Shown piece after piece: positions 1 through 8,423 of a DNA stretch of 27,294 nt (within the stretch, counting starts at the first letter, position 1; the number at the start of each line of letters is the position of its first letter). Source of the DNA: Deinococcus frigens DSM 12807 (GTDB lineage: Bacteria > Deinococcota > Deinococci > Deinococcales > Deinococcaceae); contig NZ_JNIW01000049.1 of assembly GCF_000701425.1 (NCBI RefSeq), positions 1 through 27,294 on the forward strand, written 5' to 3'. The notes below the pieces were generated by a model. That model had not been told where the DNA came from, did no database searches, and saw only the letters and a list, made by a program, of their open reading frames with translations. The position numbers and the translations under genes are program-made.

Positions 1-42
1 GCCTTTCATCATTTTCCCGAACCGATCACGCCTATCCAATTT

Positions 43-60
43 CGCCAGACCAGTCTGGCG
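43..60. promoter_or_regulatory. Perfect 18-bp palindrome
   Basis: The arms CGCCAGAC and GTCTGGCG are exact reverse complements separated by CA. It lies just upstream of a terminator-like hairpin. It could be an operator, or a 3' hairpin of a gene lying left of the window. The sequence shows only the symmetry, and no role can be assigned. Confidence 0.4.
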
Positions 61-73
61 ATTACTCTGGGAT

Positions 74-96
74 TCTCCCGCCAGGAGAGGTTTTTT
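74..96 (+). terminator. Probable intrinsic terminator
   Basis: A short stem, TCTCC (74-78) with GGAGA (84-88) and loop CGCCA, is followed by GG and six T residues (91-96). The order hairpin then T-tract fits rho-independent termination of a plus-strand transcript entering from the left. The stem has only 5 bp, so the call is moderate. The palindrome at 43-60 may contribute a second stem. Confidence 0.45.
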
Positions 97-300
97 CTGA
101 TTATGCAGGTGCAACTCCTGAGTGAAGGGCATCGTCAATACGGCAGTACAGTGTGGTCAGGACGGTTTCAACATCAAGAATTGGGGTCACCAACTGTTCT
201 TGCACTTGCGAAGACCGTCCGTTGTTCCATCACTCTCATTGCGCATCAAGCGTTTAGAAGGGAGGCAGGAGTTGCGGAATTGCCCGTCCAGCAGCGGTCC

Positions 301-362
301 CTGGCTCCCCTTGAGGGGAACTGGCGGCGGAGCCAACTGAGGGGTTTTCGTGGGAGCCACCC
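301..362 (+). repeat. Dispersed intergenic repeat, copy A
   Basis: About 60 bp beginning CTGGCTCCCCTTGAGGGG and ending CGTGGGAGCCACCC. Its reverse complement matches 16521-16578 at roughly 85% by eye, and a shortened version occurs at 3467-3515. It sits downstream of minC, between genes. The internal CCCCTTGAGGGG is self-complementary, so a transcript would fold. It resembles a small non-coding repeat or miniature element; no coding capacity is seen. Confidence 0.6.
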
Positions 363-386
363 ATAAAACTCGCGTAGCAAAAATTC

Positions 387-1007
387 CTACTTCTGCACAT
401 CAATTGCAATCACACCATTTTGCAACCGCGCCAACTCCGCCACCGGCTGGCCGTCGCGCACGCGCATGTTGCTCAGACTGCTGCCCTCGGGGGCGCGGGC
501 CACGGCGTCGCCGATGCGGATCTGGGTGCTGGCAATCGGACGCGCCCATACGATGGCGTCGCCGTAGCCGCCCTGTCCGGCGTGGGCCAGGCCGCGCAGC
601 GCACCGATCACGATCACGTCGCCGCCCGCGATCACCTCGGCGCTGGGGTTCACGTCGCCCAGCACGATCACGCTGCCCAGGTACTCGTTGCGCGATCCGG
701 CCCGGATGGTGTGCGGCACGATCACGGTGCGGGCGCTGTCGATGGGATGCGCTTCGGGCGCAGCGGCAGCTTGAGCAGGGGAGGCCACCGTCACGCGCGG
801 CGCGCGGATGCGGCCCGGCTGGCCCCCGGCCTCGCGGATGGCCGTCAGTGCCTGTTCAAGTGCGCCCGGATCGGCGTCGCCACCAATCTCGATGGTCACG
901 CTGTTGCCGGCGAGGTTGGGCATCACCAGCCCGCGTGAGACGCTCTCGGCGGTGTCCCCCGGTTCCAACAGCAGATTCAGACCGCCCAGCGTGCCGCGTA
1001 ACTTCAT
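387..1007 (-). CDS. minC: Septum site-determining protein MinC
   Basis: A 206-residue protein. MinC is the cytoplasmic inhibitor of FtsZ ring assembly and normally works with the MinD ATPase at the membrane. The C-terminal half shows the MinC beta-helix pattern: an R-A-G-S turn, then VIVLGDVNPSAEVIAGGDVIVIG and GALRGLAHAG, ending in LQNGVIAIDVQK. The N-terminal about 100 residues correspond to the FtsZ-inhibiting domain and start MKLRGTLGG. The reading frame is open further upstream, but that part overlaps the divergent ABC gene and has no MinC character. The start chosen has TAGATT 7 nt upstream, fitting a leaderless transcript. No minD or minE is in the window. E. coli MinC is slightly longer (231 aa). 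Family assignment is confident. Confidence 0.93.
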   Translation of the reverse strand: MKLRGTLGGLNLLLEPGDTAESVSRGLVMPNLAGNSVTIEIGGDADPGALEQALTAIREAGGQPGRIRAPRVTVASPAQAAAAPEAHPIDSARTVIVPHTIRAGSRNEYLGSVIVLGDVNPSAEVIAGGDVIVIGALRGLAHAGQGGYGDAIVWARPIASTQIRIGDAVARAPEGSSLSNMRVRDGQPVAELARLQNGVIAIDVQK

Positions 1008-1014
1008 GACCTCC

Positions 1015-1020
1015 AATCTA
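1015..1020 (-). promoter_or_regulatory. -10 box of minC (leaderless type)
   Basis: TAGATT on the minus strand, followed by GGAGGTC (7 nt) and the ATG. Transcription starting about 7 nt after the box would begin at the start codon. The GGAGG lies only 2 nt from ATG, too close for ordinary ribosome binding, which favours the leaderless reading. No good -35 hexamer is seen. Confidence 0.45.
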
Positions 1021-1083
1021 GCGTCACATGCGCCGTGGGTTCCGGGGGGCAACCTCTCACCCCCTGCTCCCGTATAAGGGGGC

Positions 1084-1869
1084 ATGTCCGCCCCCACCCC
1101 CGCTGAAACCGAGATCGCTGCGCTGGAGCTGCGTGACCTGCACAAATCGTTTGCGGGCAAGGCGGCGGTCTCTGGCCTGAGCCTGCGCGTGCGGCCCGGC
1201 GAGCTGTACGCCCTGCTGGGTCCCAACGGGGCAGGGAAGACCACCACCATCCGCATGATCGCGGGCCTGACCCGCCCCGACGGTGGCGAGGCCTTTATCT
1301 ATGGCCATAGCGTGGAGCAAGACGCGCAGGCCGCCAAGCAGGTGCTGGCCTACCTGCCCGACGATCCGCTGCTGTACGGCAAACTGAGCGCACCCGAATA
1401 CCTAGAATTCGTGGCCGGGCTGTGGGGCATGGACGCCGCACAGGCCGCGCCCGAGGCCGAACGCCTGCTGAAGTGGCTGAACCTGTGGGACCACCGCGCA
1501 GGGCGCGTGGAGGGCTTCTCGCGCGGCATGAAACAGAAACTGGCGTTGGCCGGGGCGCTGATCCACCGCCCGCGCCTGCTGCTGCTGGACGAGCCGCTGA
1601 CCGGACTGGACGCGGCGGCCTCGCGCCAGGTCAAGGACGCGCTGCGTCAGTACGTGGATAACGGCGGCGCGGTGGTCCTGACCACCCATATTCTGGAAGT
1701 GGCCGAGCGCATGGCCGAACGCATCGGCATCATCGGCGGCGGCCAACTGATCGCGGAAGGAACGCCGGAAGAACTGCTGGAGCGCACCGGAACGCACACG
1801 CTGGAAGACGCCTTCCTGTCGCTGACGGGTCTGGACGCGCCGCAGGCCGAAGTGGTGGCCGGGCTGTGA
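1084..1869 (+). CDS. ABC transporter ATP-binding protein
   Basis: A 261-residue nucleotide-binding subunit that would power an ABC-2-type exporter. Walker A GPNGAGKT is at residues 46-53, the signature is FSRGMKQK (145-152), Walker B LLLLDEP is at 165-171 and the switch histidine is in LTTHIL near 202. The Q-loop region reads YLPDDPLLYGKL, as in the BcrA-like exporter ATPases. The stop overlaps the start of the permease gene by 4 bp (GTGA), so the two are surely co-translated. It is divergent from minC across 76 bp. TATAAG lies 5 nt before the ATG, a possible short-leader or leaderless promoter. The substrate cannot be told. Confidence 0.93.
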   Translation: MSAPTPAETEIAALELRDLHKSFAGKAAVSGLSLRVRPGELYALLGPNGAGKTTTIRMIAGLTRPDGGEAFIYGHSVEQDAQAAKQVLAYLPDDPLLYGKLSAPEYLEFVAGLWGMDAAQAAPEAERLLKWLNLWDHRAGRVEGFSRGMKQKLALAGALIHRPRLLLLDEPLTGLDAAASRQVKDALRQYVDNGGAVVLTTHILEVAERMAERIGIIGGGQLIAEGTPEELLERTGTHTLEDAFLSLTGLDAPQAEVVAGL

Positions 1870-3461
1870 GAACCGGGGCCGTCAAATCGCCTGCCCCCCG
1901 CTCCAGAGGTCCGAGACCCGGCAGCCTGCCCTGGCTGCTAAACAAGCAATTGCTGTGGCAATGGCAGGCGTTGACCGGCGGGCAGCGAACGGGGCTGTAC
2001 ATCGCGCTGGCCGTGCTGATTCTGGCTGTGCTGGGTGGCTACTTTGCCCTGCGGTCCGTCCTGGCCGATCTGCCGCTGAGCGCCCCGCTGCCGGATGTGG
2101 CGCTGGGGCCGGTGCTGCTGGCCCAGGCGTTTTTACTGACCCTGATGCTGTCGGCGGCGGTGCGGGCAGCCCTGACGGCGCTGTTCACGCGGGGCGATCT
2201 GGATCTGCTGCTGCACTCGCCGCTGCTGCCGCGCGTGGTGCTGGCCTCGCGGGCACTGGGGGTGGCGTTGTCGGCAGCGTTGCCCGCTGGCCTGCTGGTG
2301 GTGCCGCTGACGCTGGCGCTGCTGGTGCTGGGCGTGTGGCGCGGCGGGCTGGGATTGCCGCTGTGGTGGCTGTGCGCCTCACTGCTGGCGTCCAGTGCAG
2401 GATTGTGGCTCACGCTGGGGCTGGTGCGCGCTTTGGGCGTGCGCCGCACCCGCACGGTGTCGGCGGTGCTGGGGGCGCTGTTCGGGGCGGGGATTTTTCT
2501 GGCGAGTCAGTGGGCCAATTTCAGCGGAGGCCGGGGGCGGGGCCAGCAGTCAAACGCTGTCCTGGAGGCACTGGCCTCCTTTGCGCCGGGCCGGGCCAGT
2601 TGGCCGGACCGGGAGGCGTGGCTGTGGCTCCCCGCCCGCGCCGTGTGGCTGGAGCCGCTGCCCGCGCTGCTGCTGGTCCTGCTGTCCACTGCCGTCTTTG
2701 CCGTCTCGGTGCTGGCCCTGACCCGCCAATTCACCCACGGCGCGCAGGAAATCGCCGCGCCGGAGGGCTGGGCAAGGCAGCCGCGCACCAGATCGGGTGG
2801 CCTGCCAGCGGGCAAATTACACTTTGCCTCCGGCTCCCGTGCCACGCTGCTCAAGGAGTGGCGGCTGATCGGGCGTGACCCGGAACTGCTGTCGCGCACG
2901 TTGCTGCAACTGGTCTATCTGCTTCCTCTGCTGTTCTCGGTCTCGCGCGGCGGCGGATTGCGCGCGGCGGGCGGTACGGGCGTCATCCTGCTGACCGCCA
3001 GCCTGACGGCTGCGCTGGCCCACCTGACCCTGAACGCTGAGGACGCCCCCGATCTGCTAATCAGCGCTCCGCGCAGCTCGGCGGCCTTGAGGCGCGACAA
3101 GTGGCTGGCCGCCGTGATTCCCACCACGCTGATCGGTCTGGTGGCGCTGACGGTGCTGGCCCTGCGCGGGGCGCTGGGAACGTCTCACACATTCTTTCTG
3201 TTGCCCCTGTTGTTGCTGGGAACGGGCGGCACGGCTTTGATGGTGCTGTGGCAACCGCTGCCTGTGCGCCGCGCCGACGCCTTCAAACGCAGCCAACGCG
3301 CCCCATTCATCAATACGGTGTTCACGCTGGTCTTTCAGGTGGGGCTGTCCGCCACGGCTTTCGCGGCCAGCAGCGGCGCGCTGTGGGGGCTGGCAACGCT
3401 GGCGGCAGCGTTGACCGCGCTGGGCGTGGCCTACTCGATGCGGCGGAGCGATGTGCGCTGA
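1866..3461 (+). CDS. ABC exporter permease (ABC-2-like)
   Basis: A 531-residue, very hydrophobic membrane protein starting with GTG inside the stop of the ATPase gene (GTGA). There are about a dozen hydrophobic segments: residues 43-65 and 80-105, four or more between 125 and 215, 260-285, and a block from 340 to 525. Loops rich in Arg lie between them. No periplasmic binding domain is visible. Pairing with the upstream ATPase marks it as the membrane half of an exporter. The family is the large two-domain ABC-2 type, not NatB. Substrate unknown. It is followed by dispersed repeat copy C rather than a clear terminator. Confidence 0.85.
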   Translation: MRTGAVKSPAPRSRGPRPGSLPWLLNKQLLWQWQALTGGQRTGLYIALAVLILAVLGGYFALRSVLADLPLSAPLPDVALGPVLLAQAFLLTLMLSAAVRAALTALFTRGDLDLLLHSPLLPRVVLASRALGVALSAALPAGLLVVPLTLALLVLGVWRGGLGLPLWWLCASLLASSAGLWLTLGLVRALGVRRTRTVSAVLGALFGAGIFLASQWANFSGGRGRGQQSNAVLEALASFAPGRASWPDREAWLWLPARAVWLEPLPALLLVLLSTAVFAVSVLALTRQFTHGAQEIAAPEGWARQPRTRSGGLPAGKLHFASGSRATLLKEWRLIGRDPELLSRTLLQLVYLLPLLFSVSRGGGLRAAGGTGVILLTASLTAALAHLTLNAEDAPDLLISAPRSSAALRRDKWLAAVIPTTLIGLVALTVLALRGALGTSHTFFLLPLLLLGTGGTALMVLWQPLPVRRADAFKRSQRAPFINTVFTLVFQVGLSATAFAASSGALWGLATLAAALTALGVAYSMRRSDVR

Positions 3462-3466
3462 CCTGC

Positions 3467-3515
3467 TCTGGCTCCACCTGGGGAGGGTTCTGAGGGGGTG
3501 CCGTGGGAGCATCCC
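3467..3515 (+). repeat. Dispersed intergenic repeat, copy C (shortened)
   Basis: It reads CTGGCTCCACCTGGGGAG, then TTCTGAGGGGGTG, then CGTGGGAGCATCCC, and follows copy A (301-362) with the middle part missing. It lies directly after the permease stop codon. Recognition is by eye, so the alignment is approximate. Confidence 0.45.
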
Positions 3516-3530
3516 ATTCACCCCGGCGGC

Positions 3531-3536
3531 TATCCT
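3531..3536 (+). promoter_or_regulatory. -10 box before the CitE-like operon
   Basis: TATCCT, then AATTCC (6 nt), then ATG at 3543. The spacing is that of leaderless Deinococcus promoters. It would make the first translated codon that of the 13-codon ORF at 3543, not the CitE-like gene. No convincing -35 is present. Confidence 0.45.
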
Positions 3537-3542
3537 AATTCC

Positions 3543-3584
3543 ATGCTCCCCCAACACCTTTCCGCCCACATGAGACAAGGCTGA
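3543..3584 (+). CDS. Possible 13-aa leader peptide ([13 protein letters not shown])
   Basis: A short ORF whose ATG is 6 nt after a TANNNT box (TATCCT). Its TGA stop shares one base with the ATG of the CitE-like gene (TGATG at 3582-3586). This geometry would allow a leaderless start followed by re-initiation on the downstream gene, which itself has only a weak Shine-Dalgarno sequence (AAGG about 3 nt away). The peptide resembles nothing known, has no run of a single amino acid as in attenuators, and may have no function of its own. It is inferred only from geometry. Confidence 0.35.
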   Translation: MLPQHLSAHMRQG

Positions 3585-4453
3585 TGCCCGCGCCCAGCCT
3601 GCGCCCCCGCTCCCTGCTGTTCGCCCCCGGCAACCGCGCGGACCTGATCGCCAAGCTGCCGCGCAGTTCGCCGGATGCCGTTGTTATTGATCTGGAGGAC
3701 GCCGTCTCCGGCAACGCTGGGGCCAAGGCCGCCGCCCGCCCCATCGCCCGTGACGCCGCCCGTGACCTGATCGCCGCCGCGCCGCATCTGGCTGTCTTTC
3801 TGCGCGTCAACGCCCCGCACTCGCCGTATTTTGCCGACGATCTGGCGGTTCTGACCCTCGAACTGGCGGGCGTGGTGGTGCCGAAACTGGAATCTGCGGC
3901 AGATGTGCAGCTCGTTTTTGAGGCGTTGAAATCGCATGGCCTGGACCTTCCCATCCTGGCCGGGCTGGAAACCGGGGCAGGCGTCTGGAACGCGCTGGAA
4001 ATTCTGAAGGAAGAGGCCGTCACGCTGGCCTACTTCGGCGCGGAGGATTACACGACAGATTTAGGGGGACGGCGTACGGCTGGCAATTTAGAGGTGCTGT
4101 ACGCCCGCTCAAAAGTGGCGCTGGCCGCGCGGCTGGCGGGCGTTTCAGCACTGGACATCGTGGTCACGACGCTGAATGACGAGGCTGTCTTTCGAACTGA
4201 CTCCGAGCAGGGCCGCGCACTCGGCTACGCAGGCAAGCTGTGCATTCATCCCGCTCAGGTGGCGCTGGCCCACGACATTTTCGGGACCACTTCTGCCGAG
4301 GCCGCCCGCGCCCGCGCCCTGCTGGACGCCGCCCATACCGCTGCCGAACGCGGCCACGGAGCATTCAGCTTTGAGGGTCAGATGGTGGACGAACCCATGC
4401 TGACCGCCGCCCGCGCCATGCTGGCCCAGCTTTTGGAGAAGACAGATGAATGA
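3584..4453 (+). CDS. HpcH/HpaI (CitE-like) CoA-ester lyase
   Basis: A 289-residue TIM-barrel lyase of the citrate lyase beta-subunit-like group, which includes malyl-CoA, methylmalyl-CoA and citramalyl-CoA lyases. Visible landmarks are [10 protein letters not shown] (9-18), VIDLEDAV (34-41), FLRVN with Arg74, the metal-binding glutamate in GLETGAGVW near 129, [12 protein letters not shown] (151-162) with acidic metal ligands, and [10 protein letters not shown] (217-226). All are typical of active members. The gene overlaps the MaoC-type hydratase gene by 8 bp, a pairing common where an unsaturated acyl-CoA is hydrated and the product cleaved. The true substrate cannot be read from sequence; a mesaconyl/citramalyl- or malyl-type CoA ester is a guess. 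The start is set by the TGATG junction with the leader ORF. Confidence 0.9.
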   Translation: MPAPSLRPRSLLFAPGNRADLIAKLPRSSPDAVVIDLEDAVSGNAGAKAAARPIARDAARDLIAAAPHLAVFLRVNAPHSPYFADDLAVLTLELAGVVVPKLESAADVQLVFEALKSHGLDLPILAGLETGAGVWNALEILKEEAVTLAYFGAEDYTTDLGGRRTAGNLEVLYARSKVALAARLAGVSALDIVVTTLNDEAVFRTDSEQGRALGYAGKLCIHPAQVALAHDIFGTTSAEAARARALLDAAHTAAERGHGAFSFEGQMVDEPMLTAARAMLAQLLEKTDE

Positions 4454-4940
4454 AGACCTGAACCGCCCCCAGGGCCGCTACTTCGAGGAACTCACGCCTG
4501 GCACCGTCATCCGCCACCGCGTGACGCGCACGCTGACCGAGGCCGATAATGTGCTGTTCACCACGCTGACCATGAACCCGCAGCCGCTGCATCTGGACCA
4601 CGAATACGCCGCGCAGAGCGAGTTCGGGCAGCCGCTGGTCAACAGCCTTTTGACGTTGAGTCTGCTGGTGGGCCTCAGCGTCCACGAACTGACGCTGGGA
4701 ACACTGGTGGCGAATCTGGGGATGACCGACGTGGTGTTCCCGAAGCCGGTGTTTCACGGCGACACCATCCACGCCGAATCCGAGGTGCTGGAAGCGCGGG
4801 AGAGCAAATCCCGTCCGAATCAGGGTTTAGTCACGGTAGAACACCGCGCCATCAATGGGCGCGGCGAGGTGGTGGCGCAGTGCAAGCGAACGATGCTGAT
4901 GCAGAAGCGAGGCGAGCGACTCGGTTCGCTTGAGCCGTGA
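4446..4940 (+). CDS. MaoC-family (R)-specific enoyl-CoA hydratase-like protein
   Basis: A 164-residue hot-dog-fold protein. The hydratase-2 motif is recognisable: [21 protein letters not shown] (residues 31-51) carries Asp34, Asn44 and His49, the usual catalytic Asp and His. [18 protein letters not shown] follows, typical of MaoC dehydratases related to mesaconyl-CoA hydratase. It starts inside the CitE-like gene (8-bp overlap), so the products probably act on consecutive CoA intermediates. Convergent with the aldo/keto reductase gene, whose stop is only 3 bp away. The exact substrate is unknown. Confidence 0.88.
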   Translation: MNEDLNRPQGRYFEELTPGTVIRHRVTRTLTEADNVLFTTLTMNPQPLHLDHEYAAQSEFGQPLVNSLLTLSLLVGLSVHELTLGTLVANLGMTDVVFPKPVFHGDTIHAESEVLEARESKSRPNQGLVTVEHRAINGRGEVVAQCKRTMLMQKRGERLGSLEP

Positions 4941-4943
4941 AGC

Positions 4944-5939
4944 TTACTCTGCCGCCTCGTACCAGTTGCGGTCCCAGCGGTGGGCGTATAGGCGGGCCAC
5001 GTCTTCGGCGGGCAGGCCCTGCCCATCGGCAATCGCCACGTTGCGCTCCACGTTCCGCACGCTGCGCATGCCCACGATCACGGTGCTGACGGCGCGGTGG
5101 CTCAAAACAAAGCGCAGCGAGGTCTCGGCCAGTTGCGAGCTGTTGATGCCCAGATCGCTCTCGATGGCCCGCAGGCGCGGTTGCAGCTCAGCCTTGCGGT
5201 TGCCGCCGAAGTAGCGGTTGCGCCAGTCGCCCTCCGGGAACTCGGTCCCGGCAGTGATGTTCCCCGTCAGGCTGCCCTCGTCCAGCGCCACGCGCACGAT
5301 CACGCCCACGCCGTTGGCCAGGCAGGCGTCCAGCAGGCGGTCCTGCGGCGACTGGTCAAAGGCGTTGTAGATCACCTGCACGGTTTCCACCACGCCCGCC
5401 TCCACCGCTTTCACGGCGTTGTCCGGCTGGTGGTCATTGATGCTGACGCCGAAATGGCCGATCTTGCCGTCGCGCTTGAGCTGCGTCACTGCGTCCTGCC
5501 AGTCGCCCTGCCCCAGCCATGAGTCGTTCCAGACGTGAAATTGCTGCACATCGATCTTATCCAGGCCCAGCCGCTCAAGGCTGGCCTCGGTCATAGCGAC
5601 GACGTGTTCGGCGGGGAACGCCTCGCCCGCCGGAACACCGGGGCGTGCCGGCCACTGCCCATTACTGGGGCTGATCTTGGTGGCGACGAGGGTGCCGGGA
5701 ACCTCGCGGGCCGCCTGTCCTACCAGCCGCTCGCTGTGGCCGTCGCCGTAGCCCATCGCCGTATCGATGAAATTGCCGCCCAGTTCCAGGTAGCGGCGCA
5801 GCGCTTCCAGGCTGTCGTCGTCCTGCGCGCCCTTCCACATGTCCGCGCCGATGCCCCAGGCCCCGTAGCCGATCTCGCTGACGCCCAGGCCGGTGGCCCC
5901 CAGATTCCGCATGTGCAGGGTAGATGGTGGTGTGGTCAT
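4944..5939 (-). CDS. Aldo/keto reductase
   Basis: A 331-residue NAD(P)H-dependent oxidoreductase of the AKR barrel fold. The catalytic tetrad is visible: Asp59 and Tyr64 in [14 protein letters not shown], Lys88 in VATKIS and His135 in VQQFHVWND. The C-terminal part has the conserved [23 protein letters not shown] cofactor region. The frame is open 19 codons further upstream, but ATG at 5939 has TACCCT 7 nt before it, so I place the start there; an internal ATG at 5912 is the alternative. Divergent from the MFS exporter gene, with a dyad symmetric element over its promoter. Substrate unknown; this subgroup often reduces small aldehydes or sugars. Confidence 0.92.
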   Translation of the reverse strand: MTTPPSTLHMRNLGATGLGVSEIGYGAWGIGADMWKGAQDDDSLEALRRYLELGGNFIDTAMGYGDGHSERLVGQAAREVPGTLVATKISPSNGQWPARPGVPAGEAFPAEHVVAMTEASLERLGLDKIDVQQFHVWNDSWLGQGDWQDAVTQLKRDGKIGHFGVSINDHQPDNAVKAVEAGVVETVQVIYNAFDQSPQDRLLDACLANGVGVIVRVALDEGSLTGNITAGTEFPEGDWRNRYFGGNRKAELQPRLRAIESDLGINSSQLAETSLRFVLSHRAVSTVIVGMRSVRNVERNVAIADGQGLPAEDVARLYAHRWDRNWYEAAE

Positions 5940-5943
5940 GCGG

Positions 5944-5969
5944 TCCAGGGTAGACCTGGAGACCCTGGA
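5944..5969. promoter_or_regulatory. Candidate operator with three half-sites
   Basis: TCCAGG (5944-5949) and CCTGGA (5955-5960) form an inverted repeat around GTAGA. A third half-site, CCCTGGA (5963-5969), pairs exactly with TCCAGGG (5944-5950). The element covers the -10 box (TACCCT, 5947-5952 minus) of the aldo/keto reductase gene and lies in the 123-bp gap shared with the MFS gene. A repressor or activator site is inferred; no local regulator gene points to which one. Confidence 0.4.
5947..5952 (-). promoter_or_regulatory. -10 box of the aldo/keto reductase gene
   Basis: TACCCT on the minus strand, then GGACCGC (7 nt), then ATG at 5939. There is no Shine-Dalgarno sequence. This is the leaderless geometry seen elsewhere in the window. 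It lies inside the TCCAGG dyad. Confidence 0.45.
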
Positions 5970-6049
5970 ATGAGGCTTGCATTGGGCATCTGACAAGGCG
6001 GGAAGCTGTGCGGGTGCGGCGGCCCACCCTCTGACCTGGGGTGCGGGAG

Positions 6050-6055
6050 TAGCCT
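6050..6055 (+). promoter_or_regulatory. -10 box of the MFS exporter gene
   Basis: TAGCCT followed by CTAGCGC (7 nt) and the GTG start codon at 6063. No ribosome-binding site precedes the GTG, so a leaderless transcript is the simplest reading. No good -35 is visible. Confidence 0.45.
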
Positions 6056-6062
6056 CTAGCGC

Positions 6063-7490
6063 GTGCCGGATCTAAAAAGTACAGCGCCGACCACCCCTGC
6101 TGCCGCTCCCTCCCCCGCTCAGACCGCGCTGGATCAGGCCCGCAAACTGGCGACGGTGGGCCTGATTCTGGGCGTCTTCCTCAACGCCCTGGAGTCCAGC
6201 GTGGTTGCCAGCGCCATGCCCAGCGTGATTCAGGACCTGCGCGGCGAGTCGCTCTACGCCCTGCCCTTCGCGGCGTATCTGCTGACCAGCACGGTCTCCA
6301 GCCCGCTGTGGGGCCGGGGTTCGGACATCGTGGGCCGCAAGAAGCTGTACCTGACCGGCATGGCTATCTTTTTGCTGGGCAGCGTGCTGTGCGGTGCGGC
6401 GCAGAACATGGGCTGGCTGATCGGCGCGCGGGCCTTGCAAGGGCTGGGCGCGGGAGCGCTGCTGTCCATCGCCTTGACCATTATCGGCGAGCTGTACACC
6501 CTGGAGCAGCGCGGGCGGGTGCAGGCGCTGTTCAGCGGGGTGTGGGGCATCAGCGGTCTGGTGGGGCCGTTGCTGGGCGGCTGGCTGACCGAGAGCTTCT
6601 CGTGGCGCTGGACCTTTTTCGTGTCGCTGCCCTTCGGCGTGGCCGCCTTTGTCATGGTGTCACGCTTCCTGCGCCAGTCGGGCGTGCGGCGTGAGGCCCG
6701 GCTGGACTGGGGCGGCGCGGCGCTGTTCACGGTGGGCAGCGGATGTCTGATCTGGGGCCTGGAGCTGAAACACTGGTGGGCGGCGGCGGCAGGCGTGCTG
6801 ATTCTGGCAGGAGCGCTGCTGCTGGAAAGCCGCCACCCCTCGCCGCTGCTGCCCATGTCGGCCCTGCGCGACCGTGTCCCGCGCGTGGCCTTTGCCGCAA
6901 ATCTGCTGGCGGGCGCGGCGTACTTCGGCGTGATCGCCTACCTGCCGCTGTATGCCCAGGGCGTGACGGGCCGGGGCGCGACGGCGGCAGGGGCGATCCT
7001 GACCCCGGCGCTGGCGGGCTGGACGCTGGCGAGCATTCTGGCCGCGCAACTGATGCGCCGCATTCCGCTGGCCCGCATCGCGCAACTGGGCTTCGCGGTG
7101 CTGGTGGTGGTCTTCGCGGCCCTGACCTTCACCGTCCACGCGCCGCTGTGGATGACCTCCGCGCTGGGCTTTGTGGTCGGCACGGGCATGGGCTTTTCCA
7201 TGCTCACGCTGCTGCTCTCGGCACAGGGGGCGGCGGCAACGGGGGAACTGGGCGCAGTCACCAGCGGCGTCCTGTTCGCCCGGCAGATGGGCGGCGCACT
7301 GGGCGTGACCGTCATGGCGCTGCTGATTGGCGAGGTGGCCATCGAAAACGGCGGCACGGCGTTGGCCGAGGGACTGCGCTCGGCCTATCTCCTGGCGCTG
7401 GGGCTGGTGGCGGTGGCATTTGTGTTCACGCTGACGCTGAGGGTCCGGCCAGCCGCTTCAGACGACGAGGCCCGCCCAGCCACGCCGTAG
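6063..7490 (+). CDS. MFS drug/metabolite exporter (DHA2-like)
   Basis: A 475-residue integral membrane transporter of the major facilitator superfamily, likely a proton antiporter. After a short polar N-terminus, [25 protein letters not shown] (about 32-56) corresponds to motif D1 of the EmrB/QacA group. [16 protein letters not shown] (about 87-102) is motif A between TM2 and TM3. [17 protein letters not shown] (about 159-175) is the antiporter motif C, followed by [13 protein letters not shown]. Many hydrophobic helices follow. The start is GTG, supported by the TAGCCT box 7 nt upstream; nothing upstream in frame looks coding. Divergent from the aldo/keto reductase, suggesting a shared stress or detoxification response. 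Substrate unknown. Confidence 0.92.
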   Translation: MPDLKSTAPTTPAAAPSPAQTALDQARKLATVGLILGVFLNALESSVVASAMPSVIQDLRGESLYALPFAAYLLTSTVSSPLWGRGSDIVGRKKLYLTGMAIFLLGSVLCGAAQNMGWLIGARALQGLGAGALLSIALTIIGELYTLEQRGRVQALFSGVWGISGLVGPLLGGWLTESFSWRWTFFVSLPFGVAAFVMVSRFLRQSGVRREARLDWGGAALFTVGSGCLIWGLELKHWWAAAAGVLILAGALLLESRHPSPLLPMSALRDRVPRVAFAANLLAGAAYFGVIAYLPLYAQGVTGRGATAAGAILTPALAGWTLASILAAQLMRRIPLARIAQLGFAVLVVVFAALTFTVHAPLWMTSALGFVVGTGMGFSMLTLLLSAQGAAATGELGAVTSGVLFARQMGGALGVTVMALLIGEVAIENGGTALAEGLRSAYLLALGLVAVAFVFTLTLRVRPAASDDEARPATP

Positions 7491-8423
7491 CGCATCCGTT
7501 GGAAGAGTGGCCATGCTGGAGATAATTTCATCCGGTGCATTCAAGCTCTCCCGGCGGCATGCAGGGTGACACTGCTCTGGTCAACTCTGGTCTGATCAAC
7601 TCTGGTCTGATCAACTCTGGTCGACGCCTGGCAGGGCCGAGACAGCCTGGATCAAGGCCGCCGGGAAAATAAGTCCTTCACTTTCTGCCGTGTCAAGGTT
7701 CTCGGGTTGAGCTGCGTTCGGCAAGTTGTTTGGAGAGGCCGCCAAACTCCATCTGGGTACTGAAAGTTGACCTCACCTGAACCCTGAGAACTAACCTGAA
7801 GCGGTTTCTGGGAGCAACTTCTGCAATTCGCACTGCGCCGTGCCGAGCATGCTGGAAGTGGTGCGCCGCTGGAGCACATCGCCCGCCACGCTGAATACGG
7901 CGGGGCCTATGCGCCTTCCGGTCTAGTCCTCCCAGACTACACAGAGATGGATCGGCAGTCGGTCCCCGTCACGACAAGGCTTAAATGAGGATCGCCAGCG
8001 GCGAAAAAGGGGCCCCTCGGACAGGACTGTCACCGCTGGGACACCGATGAAAGTGTTAAGAGCGACTCTCTGGATAATGAAGCCGAATTTCACGTTTCGG
8101 TAACGCTACAGCCGGAAAATACGATCAAGCATTATTCCTGGAGAACGGCCTTACCTGAAAGATTGCCCCTGACAGATTGCCGAGTACGCGGGCAATTTGC
8201 CCTGGAGTGTGAGCCACCGTCCTATAGCTATAATGCGCCATCTGTTGCCTCCACTTTTCCAGCGTATTAGGAGGACACGGATATTTTTGGCAGGCCGAGT
8301 TGCGGTCTGGCTCTGGCCCGGCGTTTAAAACGACGCACATCAGAAAAGTGCATGCTAGGCTGCCAACTGTAATCTCTGGCCCTTCGTCCTCTCGACACTT
8401 TATTTCAAAGGTAAAGGTACTTC
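7491..8423. other. Gene-poor intergenic region
   Basis: This 933-bp stretch lacks the coding bias of its neighbours and is visibly less GC-rich. It holds a 15-bp tandem repeat near 7575-7622. One plus-strand frame stays open for 62 codons (7800-7985) without a start codon or recognised family. A TATAAT box occurs at 8229-8234 without a matching -35. Short minus-strand ORFs (75 aa at 7652-7879, 71 aa at 8125-8340) show no domain. It may be decayed foreign DNA, but no transposase, terminal repeat or target duplication is visible. Confidence 0.5.
7575..7622. repeat. 15-bp tandem repeat
   Basis: The unit CTCTGGTCTGATCAA occurs twice exactly (7585-7599 and 7600-7614). It is flanked by a copy lacking CTGAT (CTCTGGTCAA, 7575-7584) and a truncated copy (CTCTGGTC, 7615-7622). 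It lies about 85 bp after the MFS stop. Each unit contains the palindrome TGATCA. It could be replication slippage or a protein-binding array. Confidence 0.6.

Noticed and set aside
103..366. 87-aa and 72-aa overlapping ORFs at the left edge
   Set aside because: No start signals or domains, and they run through the dispersed repeat.
7575..7622. CRISPR array
   Set aside because: The repeats are directly adjacent 15-bp units with no unique spacers and no cas genes nearby.
7652..7879. 75-aa minus-strand ORF as a transposase remnant
   Set aside because: No transposase motif, terminal inverted repeat or target duplication could be seen.
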